Shown here: positions 8,317 through 15,920 of the stretch, one piece after another
Numbering within the stretch: position 1 is the first letter of the stretch
Layout: every line of letters starts with the position of its first letter
Source of the DNA: Komagataeibacter xylinus
GTDB lineage: Bacteria; Pseudomonadota; Alphaproteobacteria; Acetobacterales; Acetobacteraceae
Assembly: GCF_009834365.1 (NCBI RefSeq)
Contig: NZ_CP041348.1
Span: forward strand, 2,455,001 to 2,519,000
DNA length: 64,000 bases
Direction of reading: 5' to 3'
Program-made: the position numbers and the translations under genes
Notes under the pieces: generated by a model
Told to the model about the DNA's origin: nothing
Database searches by the model: none
The model's input: the letters and a program-made list of their open reading frames with translations, nothing else

Positions 8317-8667
8317 TCAGTCAGCCACAGGCAACGCCTGGCGCACCTGTTCGAGCATGGCCTTCATGCGGAAGGGTTTTTCCAGCAGGGGCAGGGGCGC
8401 GTAGCCTGCCAGCCGGTCGGGGTCGCCGCTCATCACGATCACATGGCTGCCGCGCGCGCGGGCGGCGGCAATAAAGGCATCGGGCTCGCCATCGGGCAGG
8501 GTCAGGTCAACCAGCGCCACGGCGCAGGGGTGCGCTTCAAGCTGGCGCATGGCCTCGGCCACGCTGGGGCATATCGTGGTGGTTATGCCGTCGCTTTCCA
8601 GCATGGTGGCGACCAGTTCGGCAATCATGGCCTCGTCTTCAACAATCAGGGCGGTGCGGGCGGTCAT
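8317..8667 (-). CDS. single-domain response regulator (receiver only)
   Basis: A 116-residue stand-alone receiver domain with no output domain. All conserved positions are present: acidic pocket Glu10-Asp11, phospho-acceptor Asp54 (ALVDLTLPDG), Ser80 (VMSGD) and Lys97 (LLEKPF). Such proteins act as phosphate sinks or through protein contacts, like CheY, Spo0F or DivK. Its ATG overlaps the stop codon of the Nudix gene (ATGA), so translation is probably coupled. No histidine kinase lies in the window. Confidence 0.88.
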   Translation of the reverse strand: MTARTALIVEDEAMIAELVATMLESDGITTTICPSVAEAMRQLEAHPCAVALVDLTLPDGEPDAFIAAARARGSHVIVMSGDPDRLAGYAPLPLLEKPFRMKAMLEQVRQALPVAD

Positions 8668-9173
8668 GACAGGAGGCTTTCGGCCCGGTGGTGGGGGGCG
8701 GTATCGGTCTTGCGGGTTTGCGGGGCCAGTGGCCACGGTGCGATGCCCCGGGCTGACAGGGCCAGGGCGCCGAGTTCGGGCAGGCCGGGGCTGAAGGCGG
8801 CCGGGCGGGCATGCACCTGATCAAGATCGAACCAGTCGACGGCATCCGCGTCGTCGCCCGCATGGATGTCGGTCCAGCCATTGTCGTGGCATTTTACGGC
8901 CACGATCAGATAGTGAAAGCGGATATGGCCCTGTTCGTCACGATCGATCAGGTCGAAGGCGGTCAGCGTGCCCTCGGCATGGGTGATGAAGCCGGTCTCT
9001 TCGCGCAGTTCACGTGCGGCGGCATCAAAACAGGTTTCGCCATGTTCGATCCGCCCGCCGGGAAAGCCCCACAGCCCCTGATCGGGCGGGTTGCGGCGGC
9101 GCACGAGCAGCATGCGCCCCTTGCGGACGATGATGGAAAGAACGGCCCCGGCCAGTGTCATGTTATCGGACAT
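8664..9173 (-). CDS. Nudix hydrolase
   Basis: A 169-residue Nudix protein. The Nudix box is intact (GGRIEHGE, then [11 protein letters not shown], starting at Gly39), with the REXXEE-type metal ligands in place. The N-terminal strand [15 protein letters not shown] and the GLWGFPGG entry resemble ADP-ribose or nucleotide-sugar pyrophosphatases and MutT-like enzymes; the substrate is not predictable. The C-terminal 40 or so residues are a proline-rich extension. The gene is translationally coupled to the receiver gene downstream. Confidence 0.88.
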   Translation of the reverse strand: MSDNMTLAGAVLSIIVRKGRMLLVRRRNPPDQGLWGFPGGRIEHGETCFDAAARELREETGFITHAEGTLTAFDLIDRDEQGHIRFHYLIVAVKCHDNGWTDIHAGDDADAVDWFDLDQVHARPAAFSPGLPELGALALSARGIAPWPLAPQTRKTDTAPHHRAESLLS

Positions 9174-9272
9174 GGATGGAATATATCGGATCGTGGCCCC
9201 GCATCCATGCCTGTACGGGACCAGGGTGTTCCCGATTGCGTGAACATGTCCGTGCGTGGCGGCATGGCAGGC

Positions 9273-9668
9273 CTATCGGCTGAGCACGATATGCGCGCGG
9301 CAGCGCGGCGTGCCATAGACGCCAACGATGGTCTTTCCTTCAGGATGGGCCTCGAACACCATGGGGAAGGCTGCGCCCGACGGCTGTTGCAGCAGGGCCT
9401 CGACATGATAGTGGGCGTATCCATTTTCGGGCTTGCCGCGCAGCGGTACGGAGCCATCGGCGGGGGTGAAAGTGAGCGTTTTCGAGCCCACCTGAAAGGT
9501 GGAGGTATCGCGTGTCTCTTCGGTGCAGTTGCCCTTGTCGGCCACGAGTTTGCCGGTCCACAATCCTTTCGGGTCATGCAGCGCATCGGCTGCGGCGGGG
9601 TGGGCAAAGGCGATGATGCCGGCCAGGCCAAGGGCCACCACCGCTGGCCGCACGAGGCATGCAATCAT
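9273..9668 (-). CDS. secreted protein of unknown function
   Basis: A 131-residue protein with a clear signal peptide ([22 protein letters not shown], cut before Asp or nearby). The mature part of about 105 residues has two cysteines and a beta-rich look ([22 protein letters not shown]). I do not recognise a family. The ATG at 9668 is preferred because AGAGG lies 9 bases upstream and a signal peptide follows at once; an in-frame start at 9713 would add a polar N-terminus. It is divergent from guaA. Confidence 0.65.
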   Translation of the reverse strand: MIACLVRPAVVALGLAGIIAFAHPAAADALHDPKGLWTGKLVADKGNCTEETRDTSTFQVGSKTLTFTPADGSVPLRGKPENGYAHYHVEALLQQPSGAAFPMVFEAHPEGKTIVGVYGTPRCRAHIVLSR

Positions 9669-9833
9669 GAAAACGGACCTCTGGTTCGGGTTTCGGAACG
9701 TGGCAGGCGACATGGGCCTGCCTCATGCCTTATATTGTGCTATCTGCGCCCGAAAGACTATCCCACCCTTGCATCGGGTCGCCCGCTCATGCTGGAAGCC
9801 CTGTGTATCGATAATGCCGCGACCGAAAGACAC

Positions 9834-11438
9834 ATGATGAACGACACCGTGAATACAGCCCCCCCACCGGCAGGACTTGATGAATCCCTGCATGAAGACC
9901 GGATCCTGATCCTGGATTTCGGCAGCCAGGTCACGCAGCTGATTGCCCGCCGCGTGCGCGAGAGCGGGGTGTATTGCGAGATCTGGCCGTATTCCAGCAC
10001 GGCCGAGCGGATTCGGGCCTTTGCGCCCAAAGGCATCATCCTTTCAGGCAGCCCGGCCAGCGTGCTTGACGAGAATGCGCCGACCATCCCGCCGGTGGTG
10101 TTTGAACTGAACGTGCCGGTGCTGGGCATCTGCTACGGGCAGCAGGCCATGTGCCGCATGCTGGGTGGCAGGGTCGAATCATCCGAACACCGTGAATTCG
10201 GCCGTGCGCATATCGATATCATCAAGGATTGCGCGCTGTTTCGTGGCACATGGGCGCGCGGTGGGCGCGAGCAGGTGTGGATGAGCCATGGTGACCGCGT
10301 GACCGCGCTGCCGCCCGGCTTCCAGGCCGTGGCCGTGAGCGAGGGCGCACCGTTCGCCATCATCGCTGATGAGGGCCGCAGGCTCTATGGCGTGCAGTTC
10401 CACCCCGAGGTGGTGCATACCCCGCATGGTGCGGCCCTGCTGCGCAACTTCACGCATGGCGTGGCGGGGTGCCGGGGCACCTGGACCATGGCCGGCTTCC
10501 GTGACATGGAGATCGCGCGCATCCGCCAGCAGGTGGGCAAGGGGCGGGTGATCTGCGGGCTTTCGGGCGGCGTTGATTCCTCGGTGGCCGCCGTGCTGAT
10601 CCATCAGGCCATTGGCGACCAGCTGACCTGCATTTTCGTTGATCCGGGCATCCTGCGTGCTGGCGAGGCAGATGAGGTGATCCGCACCTTCCGCGATCGC
10701 TTCAACATTCACCTGATCCACCGTGATGCCTCCGACCTGTTCCTCAACGCGCTCGAAGGGGTGAGCGACCCCGAGATCAAGCGCAAGACCATTGGCCGCC
10801 TGTTCATCGAGGTGTTCGAGGAAGAAGCCGCCAAGCTTGGTGGTGCCGAGTTCCTCGCACAGGGCACGCTCTACCCCGACGTGATCGAGAGCGTGAGCTT
10901 TACCGGCGGCCCGTCCGTTACCATCAAGTCGCACCACAATGTGGGTGGCCTGCCCGAGCGGATGAAGATGCAGCTTGTCGAGCCGCTACGCGAACTGTTC
11001 AAGGATGAAGTGCGCGAACTCGGCCGCGAGATGGATATTCCCGAAGCGATCGTGGGCCGCCACCCGTTCCCTGGCCCCGGGCTTGCCATCCGCATTCCCG
11101 GCGCCATCACGCGCGAGAAGCTGGCCCTGCTGCGCCGTGTGGACTCCATTTTCCTTGAGGAAATCCGCGCGGCTGGGCTGTATGACGCCATCTGGCAGGC
11201 TTTTGCCGTGCTGCTGCCCGTGCGCACCGTGGGCGTCATGGGTGATGGCCGCACCTATGATTACGCCTGCGCCCTGCGCGCCGTGACCAGCACGGATGGC
11301 ATGACGGCGGATATCTATCCGTTTGACATGTCTTTCCTCAACCGTGTGGCCGGACGTATTGTCAATGAAGTGCGGGGCGTGAACCGCGTGACGTATGACA
11401 TCACGTCCAAGCCGCCGGGAACGATCGAGTGGGAATGA
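9834..11438 (+). CDS. guaA: GMP synthase (glutamine-hydrolysing)
   Basis: A 534-residue GMP synthase that converts XMP, glutamine and ATP to GMP in the cytoplasm. The class I glutamine amidotransferase domain shows [15 protein letters not shown] near the start, the catalytic Cys100 (GICYGQQ) and the His/Glu pair in GVQFHPEV. The ATP-pyrophosphatase domain has the P-loop LSGGVDSSV, and the C-terminal dimerisation domain ends [11 protein letters not shown]. The frame is open about 1 kb further upstream, but that part is antisense to the Nudix and secreted-protein genes and is not coding. The start at 9834 is close to the family start; 9789 is an alternative. Confidence 0.95.
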   Translation: MMNDTVNTAPPPAGLDESLHEDRILILDFGSQVTQLIARRVRESGVYCEIWPYSSTAERIRAFAPKGIILSGSPASVLDENAPTIPPVVFELNVPVLGICYGQQAMCRMLGGRVESSEHREFGRAHIDIIKDCALFRGTWARGGREQVWMSHGDRVTALPPGFQAVAVSEGAPFAIIADEGRRLYGVQFHPEVVHTPHGAALLRNFTHGVAGCRGTWTMAGFRDMEIARIRQQVGKGRVICGLSGGVDSSVAAVLIHQAIGDQLTCIFVDPGILRAGEADEVIRTFRDRFNIHLIHRDASDLFLNALEGVSDPEIKRKTIGRLFIEVFEEEAAKLGGAEFLAQGTLYPDVIESVSFTGGPSVTIKSHHNVGGLPERMKMQLVEPLRELFKDEVRELGREMDIPEAIVGRHPFPGPGLAIRIPGAITREKLALLRRVDSIFLEEIRAAGLYDAIWQAFAVLLPVRTVGVMGDGRTYDYACALRAVTSTDGMTADIYPFDMSFLNRVAGRIVNEVRGVNRVTYDITSKPPGTIEWE

Positions 11439-11445
11439 TTTCCAC

Positions 11446-11470
11446 AAAGGGCTGAAAGCTCCCGCCCTTT
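11446..11470 (+). terminator. possible terminator hairpin after guaA
   Basis: AAAGGGC and GCCCTTT pair around an 11-base loop, eight bases past the guaA stop. No T-tract follows, so its strength is doubtful. Confidence 0.4.
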
Positions 11471-11479
11471 CTCGTAAAT

Positions 11480-11503
11480 CCGGGCATGGCGTGCCATGCC
11501 CGG
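11480..11503. repeat. perfect inverted repeat
   Basis: CCGGGCATGGC and GCCATGCCCGG are perfect 11-base arms separated by GT. As RNA it would be a stable hairpin on either strand, with no T-tract. It could be a Rho-independent-like stop without a T-tract, an mRNA 3'-end protector or a REP-like unit. Confidence 0.6.
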
Positions 11504-11788
11504 GCGTGCCGGTCGGGAGGTGGAGAGAATACCGTCAGAAGCAGAGGGGCTTTTGACGGTATTTCTGGGTCGAAATTATTGTATTTCCTATGGGTGTGCA
11601 GTAATTTTTACTTTGAAATATAAGTAAAAACAGGACAGCAGAGTGTCTGTTCTCGTTGCATGAAAAGCGGGATGCGCTCCCGGATCAGGAAGCATAGGGT
11701 CCGGCATGTTCGAATGGACATGCATTATGCGATGGCGCCTTTGGCACAGGCAGGGGCGGTAACAGGATGGACGCCACCCGCTGCTGTT

Positions 11789-12253
11789 TTACTGATCGAC
11801 TGATCCCGGCTGTTCAATAATGATCCGCATGCCCCATGTCTTGCCGCCATCAGTTGTTGTAAGCACGACCTGATAGGTACCGTTATTGGGAATTATGATG
11901 TGGTCGAGAGGCGTATCTGTTGAGGGCCAGGTAATATTCTTGTCATCATAATGTTTTAACGACACCGTCATTGGCGCAACCGGTGCCGCCGTAATGCCGC
12001 TGATGATGGCTGCTTTCTGGATGTCTTTGGGCAGCAGGGTTTCGATTGCCCTGATGTCGATATCACCACCACGGTTGGAGGCCAGGCTGAGGATGGCGGA
12101 AATGCAGCTTTCGTATTCCTTGTAGCTCTCGCTTGTGCAGGGTGTCTGAACGGTCGCGCTTGCCGGGGTTCCATCGGGCAGCTTTACGTCCGTTGCATGC
12201 GCGTGGCCCGTCAGCAGGAGCGCCGGAACAAGGGCAAAAAAGCTTTTACGCAT
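11789..12253 (-). CDS. secreted protein of unknown function
   Basis: A 154-residue protein with a signal peptide (RKSFFALVPALLLTGHAHA, cut near residue 20). The mature part has two cysteines (TPCTSESYKEYESC) and a beta-rich C-terminal half ending TTTDGGKTWGMRIIIEQ. I do not recognise a family. The gene is AT-richer than the core genes around it and is divergent from the lipoprotein gene at 12726. AAGG-type bases upstream of the ATG give a usable ribosome-binding site. Confidence 0.7.
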   Translation of the reverse strand: MRKSFFALVPALLLTGHAHATDVKLPDGTPASATVQTPCTSESYKEYESCISAILSLASNRGGDIDIRAIETLLPKDIQKAAIISGITAAPVAPMTVSLKHYDDKNITWPSTDTPLDHIIIPNNGTYQVVLTTTDGGKTWGMRIIIEQPGSVDQ

Positions 12254-12725
12254 AATATCAAAACACCTTACGGGAGATTTGGATAACGCTCACAATCCTG
12301 ATCATTACTCCAGATTGTTCCTTCTGCACAGGATATGATGCGACCGTATCAGCGGGTTGATACACTATTTCATAATAACGCATACCTCTTGAAAAATGCC
12401 TTCAGGCACAGGGCAGGCGGCCTGAAACAGACATTACGACGGGACCATGCCCGTGAGGGCAGTATAATTTACATGATTTTAATAATATCATACAGTCTGC
12501 CTGCCAGCACATCATGCCGGGAATGGACCTATATTATTGAAAAATATCCATGAAATGATTGTAGCATGTTTTTTTCATTCCTGGATAAAAATAGATAGAG
12601 TTACAATTCAAGAAAACAACATGTTATCATGACACAATGCAGTACGGTCGGGTGCCTTAGCAGCATTAAAAAATAATTAAAGTCCGTATAATATATCGTA
12701 TTGAAAGATGCAGAGTTCTGTTGCC
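12254..12725. other. 472-base AT-rich divergent intergenic region
   Basis: The most AT-rich stretch of the window, especially 12320-12360 and 12460-12710. It contains a 72-codon open frame (12335-12553) without a convincing ribosome-binding site or protein signature, which I leave out. It probably holds promoters for the two divergent envelope-protein genes. AT-rich DNA of this kind is a natural target for MucR- or H-NS-like silencing. Confidence 0.55.
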
Positions 12726-13790
12726 ATGAAAAAAATTATTCTTGTGCCGCTTGTTTTATTACTGGGTGGATGTTATGGCGTTGGCTCACAGAGACTGGAT
12801 CGCGATCAGCTTGACTATTCACAGGCACTGATTGGTTCTTCCAAACAGCAGACACTCCTTAACGTCGTCCGTTTGCGGTATGCCGACACGCCTGGCTTTC
12901 TCGATACGACCCAACTGATTTCCGGCTACCAGTTACAGCGCAATATTTCCATCGGGGTCGGCTCGGATTCCAACCCGATCAGACCCGCAGGGACAATCGG
13001 GGCGCAGATACAGGAAAGCCCGACGTTTACATTCCAGCCCGTTACGGGCGATGCCTATGCGCAGAGTTTCCTGCGCCCGCTTCCCCCCGGCAGCCTGCTG
13101 CCTCTCGCCATGGGGGGGTTGCCCATCGATATCCTGTTCCGCCTGTCGGTCCAGTCGGTCAATCTCATCAATAATGCGGGTGCCATAGGGGGTGACCTCG
13201 GACGGGGCTCGCCTGAATTCTTTGAACTGCTCTATGACCTGCGCCGGCTGCAGATCGCGGGCCTTCTTGGCATACAGCTTGAACATAGTGAGGAAATACC
13301 AGGAAAGACCCCGGCGTTTGATCGGGTGTTCCTGACGGTATCCTCAACGACAGACCCGATCCTGTCTGAAGTCGTGAAGGCAACGCGGCGGTTTTTTGCA
13401 ATGGGCCCCAATGACGAGCGCGTGGAAGTCATCTATGGGGCAGGCAAGCCGCAACGTGGTCAGGTCAGGCTGCTCACGCGCACAATGCTCGGTGTTATGG
13501 GGCAGATTGCCTACCAGATCGACGTTCCGCAGGAAGATATTGATTCAGGACGCACCCTGCCCAAAATCATTTTGGTCGGGCGAAATACAAAGCCAACGGT
13601 TTTTGTTCATGTCAGCAATGAACGGCCGCGATCTTCTTTTGTATCAACAAAGTACAATAATAAGTTCTACTATATATCGGATACCGATTTTCCCAGCAAA
13701 CTCGGGTTCACCATGCTGCAGATCCTGATGGAACTGTCCAAAACCACCAAAAATCCAGGCGCCGTGCTGACAATACCCGTAAATGGATGA
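12726..13790 (+). CDS. outer-membrane-type lipoprotein of unknown function
   Basis: A 354-residue protein with a lipoprotein signal peptide: Lys-Lys, a hydrophobic core (IILVPLVLLLGG) and lipobox LGGC with Cys at residue 17. The mature part starts with the segment LNVVRLRYADTPGFLDTTQL. I have a faint memory of similar conserved proteins in other proteobacteria, but no function is known to me. Near the C-terminus is FYYISDTDFPSKLGFTMLQI. The ATG at 12726 is chosen because the signal peptide begins there; 12708 is possible. It is in the AT-rich patch but its later half has normal composition. Confidence 0.72.
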   Translation: MKKIILVPLVLLLGGCYGVGSQRLDRDQLDYSQALIGSSKQQTLLNVVRLRYADTPGFLDTTQLISGYQLQRNISIGVGSDSNPIRPAGTIGAQIQESPTFTFQPVTGDAYAQSFLRPLPPGSLLPLAMGGLPIDILFRLSVQSVNLINNAGAIGGDLGRGSPEFFELLYDLRRLQIAGLLGIQLEHSEEIPGKTPAFDRVFLTVSSTTDPILSEVVKATRRFFAMGPNDERVEVIYGAGKPQRGQVRLLTRTMLGVMGQIAYQIDVPQEDIDSGRTLPKIILVGRNTKPTVFVHVSNERPRSSFVSTKYNNKFYYISDTDFPSKLGFTMLQILMELSKTTKNPGAVLTIPVNG

Positions 13791-14128
13791 AGCACATGGC
13801 ACGCTCTCCCATCCATCCGCCTGTCGCGCCCATGCCTGACGTGGCGGCGGTAGCTGTGCACCGTGCTTATGCAGGGATAAACCGGAATGTCATTTCCACA
13901 AGACCTGCCGCAGGGGGGCGTACCGCCTGCCTTGCAGGCCTGAACCATCAGTGCAAGACTGCGTTCTTGCAAACTCCGGTGTGGCAGGGCTTCAAGGCTC
14001 CCTCAGCCTGAGGCGGGAAAGTCTGTTTCCGCCGCCATGTCTGGCGGATGATCTTCATGCCACCGAGCGGGCGAGAAAGGGCTTTGTGCCCGTGCCGTAG
14101 AGCAATAGTCTGAACAGGGTGGAACAAC
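13791..14128. other. 338-base gap before the alcohol dehydrogenase
   Basis: No convincing gene. A 74-codon open frame (13787-14011) has no family features. Around 14011-14055 two short hairpins follow each other (GGCGGGAAA/TTTCCGCC and CCGCCA/TGGCGG), which may end lipoprotein transcription. CAGGGTGGAACAAC just before 14129 supplies the ribosome-binding site of the next gene. Confidence 0.5.
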
Positions 14129-15187
14129 ATGAAAACCATTGGTTATGCCGCGCGTGATGCAAAAACACCGCTGGCGCCCTATGCCTTCGAGCGCCGTGAC
14201 CTGCGTGATAATGATGTGGCCCTCGAAATCCTGTACTGTGGCGTGTGTCATTCCGACCTGCACCAGAGCCGTGATGACTGGAAGGAGTGGGGGCCAACGC
14301 TCTACCCCTGCGTGCCGGGGCATGAAATCATTGGTCAGGTCGTGGCTGTCGGCCCCAGGGTGACACGCCACAAGGTGGGTGATGCCGTGGCCGTGGGCAC
14401 CATTGTCGATAGCTGCCAGCAATGCGACCAGTGCCGCCGGGGCGAGCAGCAGATGTGTCGCGAAGTCCCGACCCTAACCTATAACGGCCGCGACCGGCTC
14501 ACCTGCGAAACCACGCATGGTGGCTACTCCAAGCACATCGTGGTGCGCGATGAATTCGTGCTGCGCCTGCCTGCGGGGCTTGATCCCGCCCGCGCGGGGC
14601 CGCTGCTGTGCGCGGGCATTACCGTCTATTCCCCGCTGCGCACATGGAATGTGGGGCCGGGCAGCCGCGTGGGCGTAGTGGGCATTGGCGGGCTGGGGCA
14701 TCTGGCCGTGCGGCTTGCCGCAGGGCTGGGCGCCACGGTCACGGTCATTACCCGTAGTGCCGCCAAGGCGGCGGAAGCGAAGGCGCTGGGGGCGGATCAT
14801 GTCATCGTTTCCACCTCCGATGAGGCGATGAAGGCCGGGGCCTCCTCGCTCGATGTCATTATCGATACCGTGCCCGTTGCGCATGATGTCTCGCCCTATG
14901 TTGCCCTGCTTGATGTGGAAGGGGTGCTGGTGATTGTGGGCAATCTTGGCCCGGTGCCCGCGTTCAGTTCGCTACCGCTGGTGCTGGGGCGGCGGCGCAT
15001 TACCGGCTCGCCCGTGGGTGGCCTGCCACAGACACAGGAACTGCTCGACTTCTGCGCGCGCAAGAACATCCTGCCCGATTGCGAGATCGTGCCCATGCAG
15101 CAGATTAACGAGGCCTTCGAGCGCATGGACCGGGGCGATGTACATTATCGCTTTGTGATCGACATGGCCTCGCTCACCGCGGCCTGA
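14129..15187 (+). CDS. zinc-dependent alcohol/aldehyde dehydrogenase, YahK-like
   Basis: A 352-residue medium-chain dehydrogenase/reductase close to E. coli YahK and the cinnamyl-alcohol-dehydrogenase group, usually NADPH-dependent aldehyde reductases. Catalytic zinc ligands Cys40 (YCGVCHSD), His65-Glu66 (PGHE) and the Cys of LLCAGIT are present. The structural zinc set is Cys96, Cys99, Cys102 and Cys110. The Rossmann motif is GIGGLGH. The family end motif DVHYRFVIDMASLT matches YahK closely. It probably clears or reduces aldehydes in the cytoplasm. It is followed by repeat R4 and then tetR, so it may be part of that regulator's target region. Confidence 0.9.
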   Translation: MKTIGYAARDAKTPLAPYAFERRDLRDNDVALEILYCGVCHSDLHQSRDDWKEWGPTLYPCVPGHEIIGQVVAVGPRVTRHKVGDAVAVGTIVDSCQQCDQCRRGEQQMCREVPTLTYNGRDRLTCETTHGGYSKHIVVRDEFVLRLPAGLDPARAGPLLCAGITVYSPLRTWNVGPGSRVGVVGIGGLGHLAVRLAAGLGATVTVITRSAAKAAEAKALGADHVIVSTSDEAMKAGASSLDVIIDTVPVAHDVSPYVALLDVEGVLVIVGNLGPVPAFSSLPLVLGRRRITGSPVGGLPQTQELLDFCARKNILPDCEIVPMQQINEAFERMDRGDVHYRFVIDMASLTAA

Positions 15188-15194
15188 TACCAAG

Positions 15195-15235
15195 ACACGT
15201 TTGCGGGTGCCGCCTGTTTTCAAAGGCGGCATTTG
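15195..15235 (+). repeat. 3'-UTR hairpin repeat, copy R4
   Basis: ACACGTTTGCGGG leads into TGCCGCCT / AGGCGGCA arms around TTTT (15208-15231). It starts about 8 bases after the dehydrogenase stop and separates that gene from tetR on the same strand. Confidence 0.65.
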
Positions 15236-15282
15236 GCTGGGCGCACGGCAATGACTTGCGGGGTGCGGACCGCCATGGTTTA

Positions 15283-15300
15283 ATTCCATCCAGATGGAAT
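15283..15300. promoter_or_regulatory. candidate TetR operator
   Basis: ATTCCATC and GATGGAAT are perfect 8-base arms separated by CA, ending 21 bases before the tetR start. Size, symmetry and position fit an autoregulatory TetR-family operator. It would control tetR and probably the overlapping shc gene. Confidence 0.6.
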
Positions 15301-15321
15301 GAAACTGCGGAGGCCCCGCGC

Positions 15322-15879
15322 ATGGCGCGCCCGAGAACCATTGACCGCGACAGGGTGCTTGATTGCGTCGAACACCTTGTGCAGCGCGAAGGTGCTGCCG
15401 CGCTGACGCTCGATGCCGTGGCGCGCGAGGCTGGCATTACCAAAGGCGGCCTGCAATACTGCTTTGGCAGCAAGGATGACCTGATTACCGCGCTGATCGA
15501 CCGCTGGATCGCGGTTTTTGATGCACAGGTGAGCCAGAACATGCCTGCCCGCCCCGATGCCACCGATCGGGCACACGCCTATGTGGTGGTGGCCAGCCAG
15601 ATTGATGAGGCCACACAGACCCGTATGGCAGGCATGCTTGTCACCCTCATGCAGTCACCCAAACACCTGCACCGGCTGCGGGCGTGGTATGCACGCTGGT
15701 TCAAAGTGTGTAATCCGGCCTCTGCCGTGGCGCGTCGGGCCCGCACGGCGCTTTTTGCCGCCGAGGGGGCATTTTTTCTGCGCAGCACAGGGTTTATTGA
15801 AATGGATCAGGCGGAGTGGGAAACTGTCTTCGCTGATTTTGAGCAACTGGTCGCATCCCCGCAGGCCAGCACGGATTGA
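15322..15879 (+). CDS. TetR/AcrR-family transcriptional regulator
   Basis: A 185-residue repressor. The N-terminal helix-turn-helix is typical (TIDRDRVLDCVEHLV, then LTLDAVAREAGITKGGLQYCF, residues about 6-55), and the C-terminal half is an all-helical ligand domain of unknown specificity. GCGGAGG upstream gives a good ribosome-binding site for the ATG at 15322. The stop codon overlaps or nearly abuts the shc reading frame, so regulator and hopanoid gene are likely one transcript. The palindrome just upstream suggests autorepression. Confidence 0.9.
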   Translation: MARPRTIDRDRVLDCVEHLVQREGAAALTLDAVAREAGITKGGLQYCFGSKDDLITALIDRWIAVFDAQVSQNMPARPDATDRAHAYVVVASQIDEATQTRMAGMLVTLMQSPKHLHRLRAWYARWFKVCNPASAVARRARTALFAAEGAFFLRSTGFIEMDQAEWETVFADFEQLVASPQASTD

Positions 15880-15920
15880 CAAGGCCCCTGACTATTATAT
15901 CGCCCACAGGTATGGATGAA

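Larger units (their letters stand above)
11439..11788. other. 350-base gap after guaA
   Basis: No gene seen. It holds the guaA terminator-like hairpin, a strong 11-base-pair palindrome at 11480-11503, and then AT-rich DNA that marks the start of the low-GC patch extending to about 13.7 kb. Confidence 0.6.

Noticed and set aside
8811..9833. In-frame N-terminal extension of guaA by about 340 codons
   Set aside because: It runs antisense through the Nudix and secreted-protein genes and adds nothing like a known domain; GMP synthase homology starts near 9834.
12335..12553. 72-codon open frame in the AT-rich intergenic region
   Set aside because: No convincing ribosome-binding site, odd composition and no recognisable feature.
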